Translations under genes and position numbers: made by a program
Assembly (NCBI RefSeq): GCF_950023065.1
Contig: NC_088677.1
Span: 73,247,469-73,311,468, forward strand
Reading direction: 5' to 3'
Source: Planococcus citri
Taxonomy: Eukaryota > Arthropoda > Insecta > Hemiptera > Pseudococcidae
Length of the DNA: 64,000 bases
The notes under the pieces: generated by a model
The model's input: only the letters and a program-made list of their open reading frames with translations
Database searches by the model: none
Told to the model about the DNA's origin: nothing
Shown here: positions 24,510 through 35,616 of the stretch, in pieces
How the letters are laid out: each line of letters begins with the position of its first letter
How positions within the stretch are numbered: position 1 is the first letter of the stretch

Positions 24510-26792
24510 TTGAAATTTTTCCGACATCTTGTCGAGGTCAATTTGGTCATTCTTTTTTACATCAAATTGAAAAAAAACTAACGATTCACCTCTGTGCTGT
24601 TCAATGAGCCTCGACCAAATGTGCTAAAGTTCATGTTTGGCACTTCTTGAGCACAATTTTAAATTTCACTATTATTAGGTAAGAAGTTGAAGAAACTACA
24701 TTTTAAAATCCGCGCAAAATTGAATATTAAATCTGCACAAACATGTTCACTTTGTAAGTAATTTTATTCATTTTCTTTGCTTTCGTTTCAATCTTCACAA
24801 ATAAGAACCACATTTTCTCATATTTTTTTTTGCACTTTTTTCAGAATTTGCAGAGCAGTAAGGCATCGAAAGGTTGTATGCAAAACATGAATAGATGAAT
24901 ATTCAAATTCAGCACCGTTGAATAGACAGAAATTGACATAAGAGTATGACTCAACATTTTTACACTTTTCATTTTAATTATTCATTTTAATGTTCTAATA
25001 CAAGGCACAGAGGATTGTAAAAAAACTGTCAGGGGATTTTAACCAAATCCAGCGGAGGCCTTCACTTTGAGTTGAATTTGAATTCCAAATATGCCTTTGA
25101 AGAAGAGATACTATGGGTTTTTAAAATAGGATAATTTTTGAAAGAAATCGCGTTCTTTTACTCTTGTCCCTCTCCAACCTGTTTTAGGAATATATAGCCC
25201 AGTTCCACAAGATTGTATTTGAGGTTCTGTGTCGACCTAGGTCATTGACATCAAAATCCAAGGCCACATTTAGCATCCTGCAAAGCGATTCTAAATTTGC
25301 TAATCGCTTATTTTAAGGAAAATTCATTTTTTGGAAATTTTTTCCCCTTCAAATATTTTGAACTAACAATCATGTTATTATAAAACATCAAAAGCCATCA
25401 TTTCTGAAACTTGAGGAATATTTTGGAACCCATGCGGTGGCAATTTTTTCGTCGACATTGCCACAGTTTCAAAAAATTTAGAAAAACAGAAAACAGCCAA
25501 AAAGTTATAAAATTTTTTCAGTTACCAACTTGAATTTGGGAAAACCGAAGAACATGAAATTGGCATCACTGCATTCCAACATATTTCTCAAGATCCAGAT
25601 TTGGTATTTTTCGATGTTTGCAGGCGAAGCTGATACGAAATATTTTTAGGGGAGGAGATTTTAAAATACCAATTTATCCAAAAATAAGCCTTTTGCAAAT
25701 TTTCAACTGCTCAGCTTGGATTTTGATGACCATGGTATAGTACGCCGCAAAATCTGAAATACAATTGCTTTAAAATTGGACCATTTTTCATAGAAAAAGT
25801 GGGATAGGGACTGAAGCGAAAAAATGATTATTTTTTCGAAAATGCCCCTTTCCATGGACACTTTTGAAGCTAAAATTTTTCTGGGAGACTTTCAACTCAA
25901 AATTAAGGTTTTAACTGAATTTTGGAGGGCTGGAAAGGCACTGAGTAGTCGTGCCTAATAAAAAAACCCCAATATTCAAATTGAATATCATTGAATTTCC
26001 AGAATTACCAGCATTAATAATTATCTATATTGAATATATTTTTTTTCACTGATTGCAAGAAAATTTCACTTGTTACTTATGAGTTCAACGACACTGCGTC
26101 TTCGAAAATTCGTTTACAAAATAAGGCTCGCTGTAATTTTAGAAAAAACATAATTCAAATGCTAAAATTTCAAAGGAAAAAATTTATAGGTATTTGATTA
26201 AGCCACTTCAAAACCCAAATTCTAAGTTTCACAAAAGGAGATTTTTTCGTGAATTTCCGCGATTAAACCACCTCCAGCCGACTCATGAATGTTGAAATTA
26301 GGGTACAAAATGAATATCCGGTTTTCAATTTCATTGGGTGGTATTTTATGGGAATTTCAAGTTTTAAAAACGTACTGGAAGCTCCAGAACTGCTCAAAAC
26401 GGTTCAGGTCCGTTTTCAATCGATTCGGGGAGTCAAAAATACGCTATGTCTTGTATTTCAGTTTTCTAAGTCAATTTGGTAAGATTTTATTTTTTTTCTC
26501 ATTTTTGGCCCAAATTTTATTCCCAAAAATACACTTCAGCACCTGAACTTTTGGCTGATAGTGTATATTTGCATGCTCTTTGATTTGGCTTTGCCTGTTT
26601 ACCATTTTTTTTAGCGAGTTCAGAAGATACCTTCCTTTTAAGTCTACTTCATCAAAACTTTGTCTAGCGAATAACGAAGACGAGTAAATACATATCCGCA
26701 TTTTCTCTTTGTAAAATTAAGCATTGGTAAGTTTGGAATACTTGTAAATACGTAATAAACAAATTAGGAAAGGGGAAGCAATCCTAACGTCC
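24510..26792 (+). repeat. Large direct repeat, copy 1 (R1)
   Basis: From ccgacatcttgtcgaggtc onwards, this segment runs collinear with 27621-30917: cttgt..caatttgg, then gctgttcaatgagcctc, aagaagttgaagaaact, the family-A palindrome (25015-25935), ttgcaagaaaatttcact, the family-B half-arm, and finally gaagcaatcctaacgtc, where similarity stops. Length is about 2.28 kb against about 2.33 kb for copy 2 once the 973-bp insertion in copy 2 is removed. There is no coding frame of note. The pair brackets the open fragment at 26986-27675. Confidence 0.75.
25015..25935. repeat. Foldback repeat, family A (copy 2, inside R1)
   Basis: An imperfect palindrome centred near 25480. Blocks on the left (aatttgctaatcgctta, cttgtccctctccaacc) reappear inverted on the right (taagccttttgcaaatttt, aaagtgggatagggactg). 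It has the same block order as 6460-7405. Confidence 0.55.
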
Positions 26793-26985
26793 TTCCAAAA
26801 TTTGTTCCAACTACATCTGCTTAATTGCAGCTGAAAAAATCTGTGAGCGGAGGAGGGGGGGATTGGGATTAAAAGTTGTGAAAATCTGGCGAAAAAAATT
26901 GGGAGAATTTCAGCCCTCCCCCTCCCCCTCCTCAACTCGAGGCAAATTACGTTGTTAGGCCAGGTGCCTCTGGGTTCAAACTTAG

Positions 26986-27675
26986 TGGCAAAAACTTTTC
27001 AACTATCCTGTGCATATTTCAAGCAAATGTCCAGCAGTCCCATTCCTGTATAAAGGAGTAGAAATTTTCAAGCAAATTGATCCTAAGAAACCAGAAGAAC
27101 TGGAAAAGCATCTTGGACATCTCTGTGACAATTTACGGCTAATGTTTATATCGCCACCCTTTGAAAAGAATGAAGGAAGTCTTAATGAGAGGACGCTTGA
27201 ATGTTCCGAATATTCGATGCTTCTCCTTGCAGGCTTCAAGCCTATGGTGCAGCAAAAAGTTTATCATGGCACTTATAAGAGAATCCTAGACATTGTTTCA
27301 AAAAGCGATAGAAGTAAACTGCTACTAATTGAGACACGTTTTGGAGATACAACCGAGAAATCAGGACTGGATGATATATTACATAAGGGTTACTCCAAGG
27401 TTTTTTTTTCAAAAAAATCCCAGCTAACGCCGATTATCGAAGCTGCCATGTCCATCGATTACACTGATAAGAATCCATTCGTACCAAAATGTGTTAGTGA
27501 TCCTTTACCGCTCCACTCCAATACGAATCCTATCCTGATCGGATTGCATCTACAAGTCAGTCGTGATCCAGAATTGTTTGTTGGCTGCAAAGCTGATTTT
27601 TTAGTCAATTCATTGTTCGAAATCTTGTCAAGTACAATTTGGTTATCATTTTTTACATCAATTTTTTTTAAATGA
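26986..27675 (+). pseudogene. PD-(D/E)XK nuclease-like coding fragment, no initiator Met
   Basis: An uninterrupted frame of about 225 codons with an in-frame stop just upstream (26983-26985) that overlaps a possible acceptor (caaacttag before 26986). No ATG opens it; the first Met is about 50 codons in (near 27141). The segment from about 27240 resembles the restriction-nuclease fold at the C-terminus of bacterial AAA-ATPase-like/DUF1703 proteins: ILDIV (candidate Asp), then KLLLIETRFG (Glu-x-Arg where Glu-x-Lys is usual), then LDDILHKGYSKVF, then ILIGLHLQVSRDPELF. The P-loop half expected upstream is absent. The last ~18 codons run into repeat R2. It is either one exon of a larger gene or a truncated copy; the intact frame argues that truncation is recent or that it is still constrained. 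The family call is from pattern memory. Confidence 0.5.
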
Positions 27676-28099
27676 AGGATTCACCGCTGTGCTGTTCAAT
27701 GAGCCTCAACCAATGAACCAAATGTGCTAAAGTTCATGATTGGCACTTCTTGGGCACAATTTTAAATTTCACTAGTATTATCGTAGGTAAGAAGTTGAAG
27801 AAACTAGATTTTAAAATCCGCGCAAGATGAGCCCAGCTATATCAATTTCTTAAGTCTGCACGAAAATGTCACTTTGAAAGTACCTAGGTAATTTTATTCA
27901 TTTTCTTCGCTCTTGTTTCAATCTTCACAAATAAGAACAAAATATTCAAATTCATCACCGTTGAATAGGCAAAAATCAACATAACTCAGCATTTTTACAC
28001 TTTATTTTTTAAAAATGTGAGAATACAAGGGAAAGAGAGGTTGTACCTCAAAATAGAAAATATGAATTTTTGCTCTCCAAAACTTCACAAGCCATGCGC

Positions 28100-29045
28100 C
28101 ATGCCACGGTAGATGGAAAAAAATTGTCGGGGGATTTTAACCAAATCCAGTGGAGACCATTTTGAGCTGAATGTCAGTCAGCAAAAATTTGAATGCCAAA
28201 TATGCCTTTGAAGAAGAGATATGGGTTTTTAAAATAGGAAAATTTTCAAAAGAAATCGCGTTTTTCACTCTTGTCCCTCTAGGACTTTTTTTTTAGGATC
28301 CCAGCCCAGTTTCAAAAGATTGTATTTGAGGTTCTACGTCGACCTATAACTATATTGCCATCAAAATCTAAGGCCACATTAAATAGCATCCTACTAAGTG
28401 ATTCAAAATTTGCAAGTCACTTACTTCGGGGAAAATTCATTTTATGGAAATTTTTCCCCCTCTCATATTTCGAACTAATCATGTTAAAACATCGAAAGAC
28501 ATCGTTTCTGAAACTTGAGTAATATTTTGAAACGCAACGACGCGACGGTGGCAATTTTTTAGTCGATATTGCCGCAATTTTAAAAAATCGAGGAAACCAG
28601 CCAAAGATTTATAACATTTTTTCAGTTACTTGAAATTGACAAAACCGAAGAACATGAAACACCACTGCATTCCAAAATGTTTCTCAATATCCAGAAATTA
28701 CATCTTTCTATGTTTGGCTAAGCTGATGCGAAACTATTTGGGGGAAAAGATTTTACAATGCCAATTTATCCAAAAATAAGCGTTTCGCAAATTTTAACAG
28801 CTCATGTCAAACCCTGAAAGTGGTGTTGGATTTTGATGACAATTCAAATGCATTCTTTGCAATTGAGCCATTTTTCTCAGAGCAGGTTGGATAGGGACTG
28901 GAACAAAAAAAACAATTTTTTTTCGAAAATGCCTTTTTCCATGGACACCTTTGGAGCTAAAATTTTTCTGGAAGATTTTTAACTCAAAATTAAGGTTTTA
29001 ACTGGATTTGATTGAGCTCTTCCGACAATTTTGGAGGGTTGAAAA
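28100..29045. repeat. Foldback repeat, family A (copy 3, inside R2)
   Basis: The counterpart of 25015-25935. Left-arm words (ttaaccaaatccagtgg, tcacttacttcgggg) and right-arm words (aaaataagcgtttcgcaaa, caggttggatagggactgg) pair as an imperfect palindrome. Confidence 0.55.
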
Positions 29046-29123
29046 GGCACTGAGTAGTCGTGCATAAAAAATAACCCAATATTTAAATTGAACAACATTG
29101 AATTTCCAGAAATCGTAACACTA

Positions 29124-30096
29124 GGGGAAAGTCCCCTAAAAGTGCGCAGTCTCCTAATAGTGCGCAGCGCCATATCTCGCGATTGGCACCACTGAAAAAT
29201 TCGTGAGGTAGCTCATTTGAAAGAGCGTGTCGTGACGATTATTTTGATGTATCATACAAGCCATTTGGCTAAATTTTACGCGTGCAAAGTCAAAAAATGT
29301 GAATTTTCAATTTCTGATGTAATTTTTTTTGTGAAAAGTTGACAATTTGTATTGCTCTCGTTGAATTGCAAAAATTTATGAGATAACTAATATTATATCA
29401 TTTTGTAGGGAATTTTATCCTCTTCAATATTGTTGTAAAAGTTTGAAAATTCATCCTTTCGTTTTCTTGAAAATAATTTTTAAAGAAATAGAGGATATTT
29501 TTGAACCATGGATTCCCAATAGTGCGCATCCTAGAAAATCTGTAAATACGCTTGTGTTTTTCACTACCTGACTTTTGTTTTGATAGAATGGAGTGTTAAA
29601 TACCTGTAAAAGGCTAAAGGGTGTTAGTTTTCAGTGAAGAAACATTCCTAAGAGTGAAAGAATACTTGAACAATGGGCTTTCTTTGCAGAAATAAGCTCA
29701 CACATAACCCCTACTCATAGTAAAACATATTTTCGCAATTTTTGTCAAGTACTCATGTTTTTTATATCTGTTCTCAGTGTTCTCGTGATAATGAAACGTA
29801 TTATTGCGATTTTGTCAAGAATTAATTTTTTTGAAGTAAATTTACACATCGCGCACTATTAGGAACCCTACTGCGCACTTTGAAGGAGCCCATGGCTCCT
29901 AATAGTGCGCATTTGACATTTTTTACTCAAGGTACATAGGATTTCTCAGTCAGTTATCAATGAAAAATTTTGAAACTCTGGAATTATGTAGCTGAATGAT
30001 ACAGCTACAACATATCAAAAAATCACGATCCTAGGTAACTTTGCGGCGGAATGACAGCGATTTTGGTACTAAGTGCGCACTATTGGGAGACTCCCC
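29124..30096. mobile_element. TA-flanked element with repeated GTGCGCA motifs
   Basis: Left end GGGGAAAGTCCCC and right end (inverse) GGGGAGTCTCCC, flanked by TA on both sides (29122-29123, 30097-30098). The word aatagtgcgca or its inverse occurs several times, clustered at the two ends and near 29515, 29855 and 29900. The homologous position in R1 (tta|tctatattgaa near 26022) lacks the element and has a single TA. The interior has no transposase frame. Confidence 0.8.
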
Positions 30097-30917
30097 TATC
30101 TGTATTGAATGCTTTTTTTTCAAACCTAATATAAGTTCTGATTGCAAGAAAATTTCACTCGTTACTGATGAGTTCAACACGACACTTCGTCTTCGAAGAT
30201 TCGTTTAAAAAATAAGGCTCACTGTAATTTTAGAAAAAACATCATTCAAATGCTAAAATTTCAAAGTAAAAAATTATTTGACTAAACCCCTCCAAAACAC
30301 AAATTCTATTTTGTAAGTTTCACAAAAGGAGATTTTTTCGTGAATTCCCGCGATTAAACCACCTCCAGTCGACTCAAAATGTTGAAATTAGGGTACAGAA
30401 TGAATTTCTGATTTTCAACTTCATTATGGGTGGAATTTGATGGGAATTTCAAGTTTTAAAAATCTGCTAGAAGCTCCAGAACTGCTCAAAACGGTTCGGA
30501 ACCGCTTTCAATCGGTTCGGCGGGTCGAAAATAGGTATGTATTGAATTTCAGCTTTCTAGGTCAATTTGATGAGATTTTGATTTTTTTCTCATTTTAATG
30601 ACCCAAAAATTGGATTTTCAAAAATTCGCCAAAAATCCAAAAATGCACTTCAGCGTCTGAAATTTTGGCTGATAGTGTGTATTTGCATGCTCTTTATTGA
30701 TCTAGCTTTACTGGTTTAGCATTTTTAAGCGAGTTCTGAAGATATGTACCTTCCTTTTAAGTCTTCTTCATCAAAACTTCGTCTAGCGAATAGCGAGACC
30801 AGCATTGCATGACGTCAACTAATTTTCTCTTTGTAAAATTAAGCATTGGTAAGTTTGGAATACTTGTAAATATTATGTATCTAATAAACAAATTAGGAAA
30901 AGAGAAGCAATCCTAAC

Positions 30918-32194
30918 GTCATAAACCAAGATCTTATCTCAGATATGCTTAATCTCGAGAAATAAATGAAATCTCGTATGAAGATGGCAGGTATATTGAC
31001 GAGGATATGTTTCATCACCCCTATAACTTAGTAGGAGCAAACAGACGTATGTACAGCTTTATGGTAATAACTGCATGAGTATGGGAGTAGGTAGTAGGTA
31101 TAGGTACATACATACGAGTGCATGATGTCGAACAAAAATTTACTACGCATGGAAAAAAATTACATCATTGCATCGAATAGTTTGTTAGTTGGATCGAACT
31201 TGATGGTCGATCTTATGTAGATACCTTGACTGGATGCAGACTGAAAGTATAATATTATGGTATTGCTCAAAAAGTAGCCCACATATTTCAGATTAGTTTG
31301 CTATAAAAATGGACGACACGCGTCGGCATAAATCTATTAGAGAAAATAATTTACCCATGTATAATAAATATTGCCTTGTATCTTGTAAACGCGTCAGTCG
31401 CGTACTCGTTCGATTAAATTATTCTTAATAAGTAGTAGGTAAAGGTACCTCTACCTATGTAAGATGTGTGGTTGAGTTGAGCGAATGAGTTGGAAAATTT
31501 ATATACGGCTTAATTCCCAGTTTACATTAATACCGAGCATACTTAATATGCGATTATAGTTTTAAAGAAGGAAAGAGAGAATTTAAACGTGTAACAAAAA
31601 AATTCCCATTAGAAATGAGTTAACAGATGGCGCGAATACGGATGAATTTCGCCAACTTCCACATTCTTGTGTTCGGTAGGTAGCATGCGAACGAAACGAA
31701 GACACGGGTCGATGACGAGTTTCCATTCCTAATAAATATGTACGTACGATTCCGCATTCGGCGAAAAAATTTGCATCCTTCGATCATCTGTAACCGCCCC
31801 CTATAAAGTAATAGCCGAGTAGTCAAACCAGAAACGTGTAATTTATTAATTTGTACCAGACATAAGTAATAGATATAGGTAAGATTCTTTTCAACTTTGT
31901 AGAGTAGCTTCTCTACATGTATTATGGTTAATGGGTTGCTTATGGTGGATAATTACGTAAAAATGACGTTCAATTTTGAATACAGGTAGGTATGTAAGTA
32001 AGTTAATTCGATATCGAACTTTTGACACGTCGTAATGGAGTAGGTAGGTATACTTGAAAATTCTTGCGAGTGCCATATGAATGATGAATAGGAATTCTTT
32101 GCAGCGATTACGAGTTGATTGGTGGAAGTAGATCTAGGAGGAGGTGGCTGAAAGTTGATGGAAATTTGAATTTTTGACTGGCCAGATCAATTTT
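30918..32194. other. Unique non-coding stretch
   Basis: About 1.3 kb with fewer repeats than its surroundings and somewhat higher GC in places (31380-31800). No coding frame with recognisable similarity. A TATAAAA (about 31300) and a TGACGTCA-like site (about 30808) are present but unsupported as promoter elements. It could hold a regulatory region or a non-coding exon; I see no decisive signal. Confidence 0.4.
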
Positions 32195-32712
32195 GAATAG
32201 TTTTTGTGGTCTGGTGAGAGAGATGATCAAAGTTAGAAAAAATGGCCGTTTTTGCCCTACTTCGAGAGTTTCTAACGACATCAGTATTATTTTGCGGAAA
32301 AAACCAAGGTCATTTTCGGATTCTACGCACTTTTTTAAGTAAACTACTTTCCCCGATTTTTGATTTTCGAAGTTTCAAGCGCATAAGGAAGATTTTTAGT
32401 TATAATATAATATTTTAAAACTCAGAGCGCGCGATGCTGGCGTTACTCCACCACGTACTCGTGGCGCGGAACTGTGTTCACTCGGAGTTCAAATTGAATT
32501 TTTCGTATTTAGAAAAATTAGTCTTATGCGCTTGAAACTTCGAAAATCAAAAATCTGGGAAAGTAGTTTAATTAAAAAAGTGCGTAGAATCCAAAAATGA
32601 CCTTGGTTTTTTTCGCAAAACAATACGGATGTCACTACGAACTCTTGAAGTAGGGCAAAAACGGCCATTTTCGTTACTTTGATCATCTCTCCTGACCACA
32701 AAAACAACTCAA
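32195..32712. repeat. Long-arm foldback with a distinct loop
   Basis: Arms of about 210 bp: the left one runs through ggtctggtgagagagatg, tgccctacttcgagag and tttcgaagtttcaagcgc to about 32408. The right arm (about 32505-32712) is its inverse at roughly 90 percent identity by eye. The ~95-bp loop is GC-richer (actccaccacgtactcgtgg) and unrelated to the arms. A transcript across it would fold into a long hairpin. No target duplication was recognised. Confidence 0.7.
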
Positions 32713-33067
32713 ATTTAAAAAACTTACTCTATTTTTTGTTTCAGGGTCTAAACTATCGATTAAGCCCGTTTTCAACCCAAACACACAAAAACAGTTCAAA
32801 ATCGTTGCCTAGTGTAATCTTAGGTACTTAGCGACCTTGAATTAGAACATTTTCATAACTTTTCGGTTTCTTTTTTTTTTAGATGATTATTGATTTATAA
32901 TAAGGACTTGGAAAAAAATCAATGAATTGTTAAAATGTTATCGCAACCATTCGAAAATGATTTTCTGTTTTCTGACATCAAAAATTGTCAATACGACGAC
33001 GATCCATACCTCGTTGTCGAAATTGTAAAAAAGTTTAGTCACCGTAGTATCAAAAAAACCAACGACA

Positions 33068-33157
33068 TTTCCTACAAATTGCAAGAAAATTCCAACTTTT
33101 CGTCAACATTTTCAAAGTCGGCTTCGTAATTTCCAAAATTTAAAAAAAAAAACTACC
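33068..33157 (+). repeat. Partial unit of a ~338-bp tandem repeat (left of the insertion)
   Basis: Ends with ccaacttttcgtcaacatt ... gtcggcttcgtaatttcc and aactacc. This matches the last ~90 bp of the unit at 34459-34796. The unit is interrupted right after it by the TA-flanked element 33160-34456. Confidence 0.7.
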
Positions 33158-33159
33158 TA

Positions 33160-34456
33160 GGGGTAACGGCCCTATTTTTTTACCCCCCTAAGGACATATC
33201 TTGAAATTTCTTCTGACCTAATGAAGCTAGAGAAAAACTGAAAAGTGCATTGAAATCAGCAAACATTCGTTGACAAGATTCAGTGTTTGCCAAAAGTTTA
33301 ATTTCATTATCATTAGGTTCGCCAGAAAACAATTTTTTTACCCCCCCCCCCCCCCCAATTTTTTCTGTGTTTTCAATAGTAACAACATAGATTCAACGTT
33401 TCCTGACAAATTATTAATTAATCATGCCAAAAAGTGCCCTTTCCGGCCTTTCCGTTATCATTAGTGTATTCATTGCTTGAAAACATAATTGAGAATAAAA
33501 TTGAGAATTTATAAAGATTATTTGTGCAAATTTTCAACAAAAAAATTTAATACACGTATTTTTGGAGTCTAAAATTCCTGGACCATCAGATAAACGCACT
33601 TTTTTTCACGAGAGACTATTTTTTCGAAATTTTTTGCGGATATGGATGGTAAAAAATTGCTGTGAAAGTTCTTGCTCCAAGTTTCTGTTTCCATGTTACT
33701 AGTATACTTAAGGTCTTCAATTTTGTACCCGTTTGTGTTTCGTATGCTTTCATAGACAACCTATATTATAAGGTATCAATCATTTATTCTATTTTTTTGG
33801 TTGATTGTTTACATTGATGTAATCAACTGTAGAAAGTGTTTTTTGGACAATATTATTTACAAAAGTTCAGAGCCGCACATTCAAAACTTCCCCAAAAATG
33901 AATAAAATTGGTATCAGGTCTTTAAACGGTCTTCAGCGAGCAGAAATTCTGAAAATAGGGGGGGTAAAAAAATTAGAGAACAAAAATTATATGGATTTTC
34001 TATTCTTTTACCCGGTAAAAAAAAAATAGAAAATTGAGCTTGAATCGTTCCCTATTTTTTACCCCTTCTAAAAATTTTTAGAAAACAATTTCGATGAAAA
34101 CTAACCAGCTCATCTGATAGACTAGAGTGTGTAGAATTCAGCGATGTACTCACAAACTCATTTTGATGGAAATTAGTGCGTCCAATCCTTAAAATCAAAA
34201 CACACTTTTTTAAAATTTTGTCAAGAAAATCGACTAAAATTCACATCACATTTTTCAAAGTCCCCTGAACCTGAACCATGAAGATTAAATGGAAAATGCA
34301 GTTTTTCAAGAGCATCGTGTTCCAAAAGAACCACAAATCATGTTGATATGGTTTTCAAATCGATTCATAACTTTGGAGTTTGGTGGCTTATTTTTCAGAA
34401 AATTCTTGGGGGGTAAAAAAAACTAGAGAGGGTAAAAAAAACTGGGCCGTTACCCC
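33160..34456. mobile_element. 1.3-kb TA-flanked element with GGGGTAACGGCC termini
   Basis: Left end GGGGTAACGGCCCTATTTT and right end (inverse) GGGGTAACGGCCCAGTTTT. TA flanks both sides (33158-33159, 34457-34458). The interior repeats ttttttacccccc-type blocks and has a C16 tract (33341-33356) but no open transposase frame. The tandem-repeat unit beside it preserves the empty site: actacc-TA-ccatttt at 34789-34803 joins exactly the left flank of this element to its right flank. That makes the ends and the 2-bp duplication precise. Confidence 0.88.
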
Positions 34457-34458
34457 TA

Positions 34459-35040
34459 CCATTTTACCAATATTTTTGAAAAAATTGCATTCCATTTTGC
34501 AACACAAATGTCATGAAATACTGCTTAAATTTATTCTCAATTCTCAAACAAGGTGTTCGTTTTTAACAAAATCGTCAATATTCTCAACGTTGTTGAAAAT
34601 TCCTGTGTTTTTTTTTTCAAAAAAAACATCAAAACATGATTTTTTTGGTCAAAATACAACCTTACAATATTGGTTTCGACAACATAAAGTTGAAAAGACA
34701 AAAAACCAACAAATTGCAAGAAAATTCCAACTTTTCGCCAACATTTTCAAAGTCGGCTTCGTAATTTTCAAAATTTCTAAAAAAAAAAACTACCTACCAT
34801 TTTACCAATATTTTTGAAAAAATTGCATTTCATTTTGCAACACAAATGTCATGAAATACTGCTTTTTATTCTCAATTCTTAAACAAGGTGTTCGTTTTTG
34901 ACAGAATCGTTAATATTCTCAACGTTGTTGAAATTCCTGATGTTTTTCCTTAAAAACATCAAAACGACATAACTTTTTGTCAAAATACAGCTTTACAATA
35001 GGTTTTCGAAAATATTTCGTAAAGTTGAAAAGGCAAAAAT
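34459..35040 (+). repeat. Tandem repeat, two ~338-bp units (second partial)
   Basis: Units 34459-34796 and 34797-35040 both begin ccattttaccaatatttt and share caacacaaatgtcatgaa and acaaggtgttcgtttt. The second loses similarity after about 35040. With the partial copy ending at 33157 this was an array of at least three units before the element at 33160 landed in it. A 145-codon open frame across it is a by-product. Confidence 0.75.
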
Positions 35041-35616
35041 TGTACTTAGGTAAGTCGTCTTCTACTTTTAACACAAATAACCGTTTCCAAAATCAAAGAA
35101 GTTCTGATTATTTGCCACCTTCGGATTATCAAAAAAAAAACGTATTTTTTGCAAAAATTGTCAGAAAAAATAGTATTAAACAATTATTTAACTACCTACC
35201 TCTTTTTATCAAAATCGTGAGAAAGCGCTGATTTTTCGATAAAATTATGAAAAAGTTCGGTTCATTTGCAATAATTTGTCAGCGAGTATCGATTCCAAGC
35301 ATAATTGTCACAAAGTCTTGACTTTTTAGTCAAACAACATCAAAAAGGTCTAATTTTTGTTAAAATTGTCAAAAAAGTTCAACTTTCTTTGCGCCAAAAT
35401 TGTCAAAAAAATAATTTTTTGCCAAAGTCGCTGAACAATCATTTTTTATAATTCGAATGAAAACAGATTCTACGTAAAATGTCAGTTGAAGGTGTTGCCT
35501 ATCTTCAAATTTGAGGAGACAAAATAATTACGTTCTTCGAAACCAACGGTTGAAAATTCATTTTTGATCTTTGGAGCGGGTAAGTAAATTTGTACCCCCA
35601 TATTCTTTGAATTTTA

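Larger units (their letters stand above)
27621..30917 (+). repeat. Large direct repeat, copy 2 (R2), carrying an insertion
   Basis: Collinear with R1 (24510-26792) from aaatcttgtcaag to gaagcaatcctaacgtc. It contains family-A palindrome copy 3 (28100-29045) and, unlike R1, a 973-bp TA-flanked element at 29124-30096. Small indels and substitutions throughout show the duplication is not very recent. Confidence 0.75.

Noticed and set aside
24510..30917. LTR retrotransposon with 2.3-kb LTRs
   Set aside because: Direct repeats of similar size flank an internal region, but there is no TG...CA ends rule, primer-binding site, polypurine tract or reverse transcriptase, and both repeats contain foldback elements.
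34380..34817. 145-codon open frame on the plus strand
   Set aside because: It crosses the end of a TA element and the tandem-repeat array; composition is Lys/Phe-rich and tracks the repeats.
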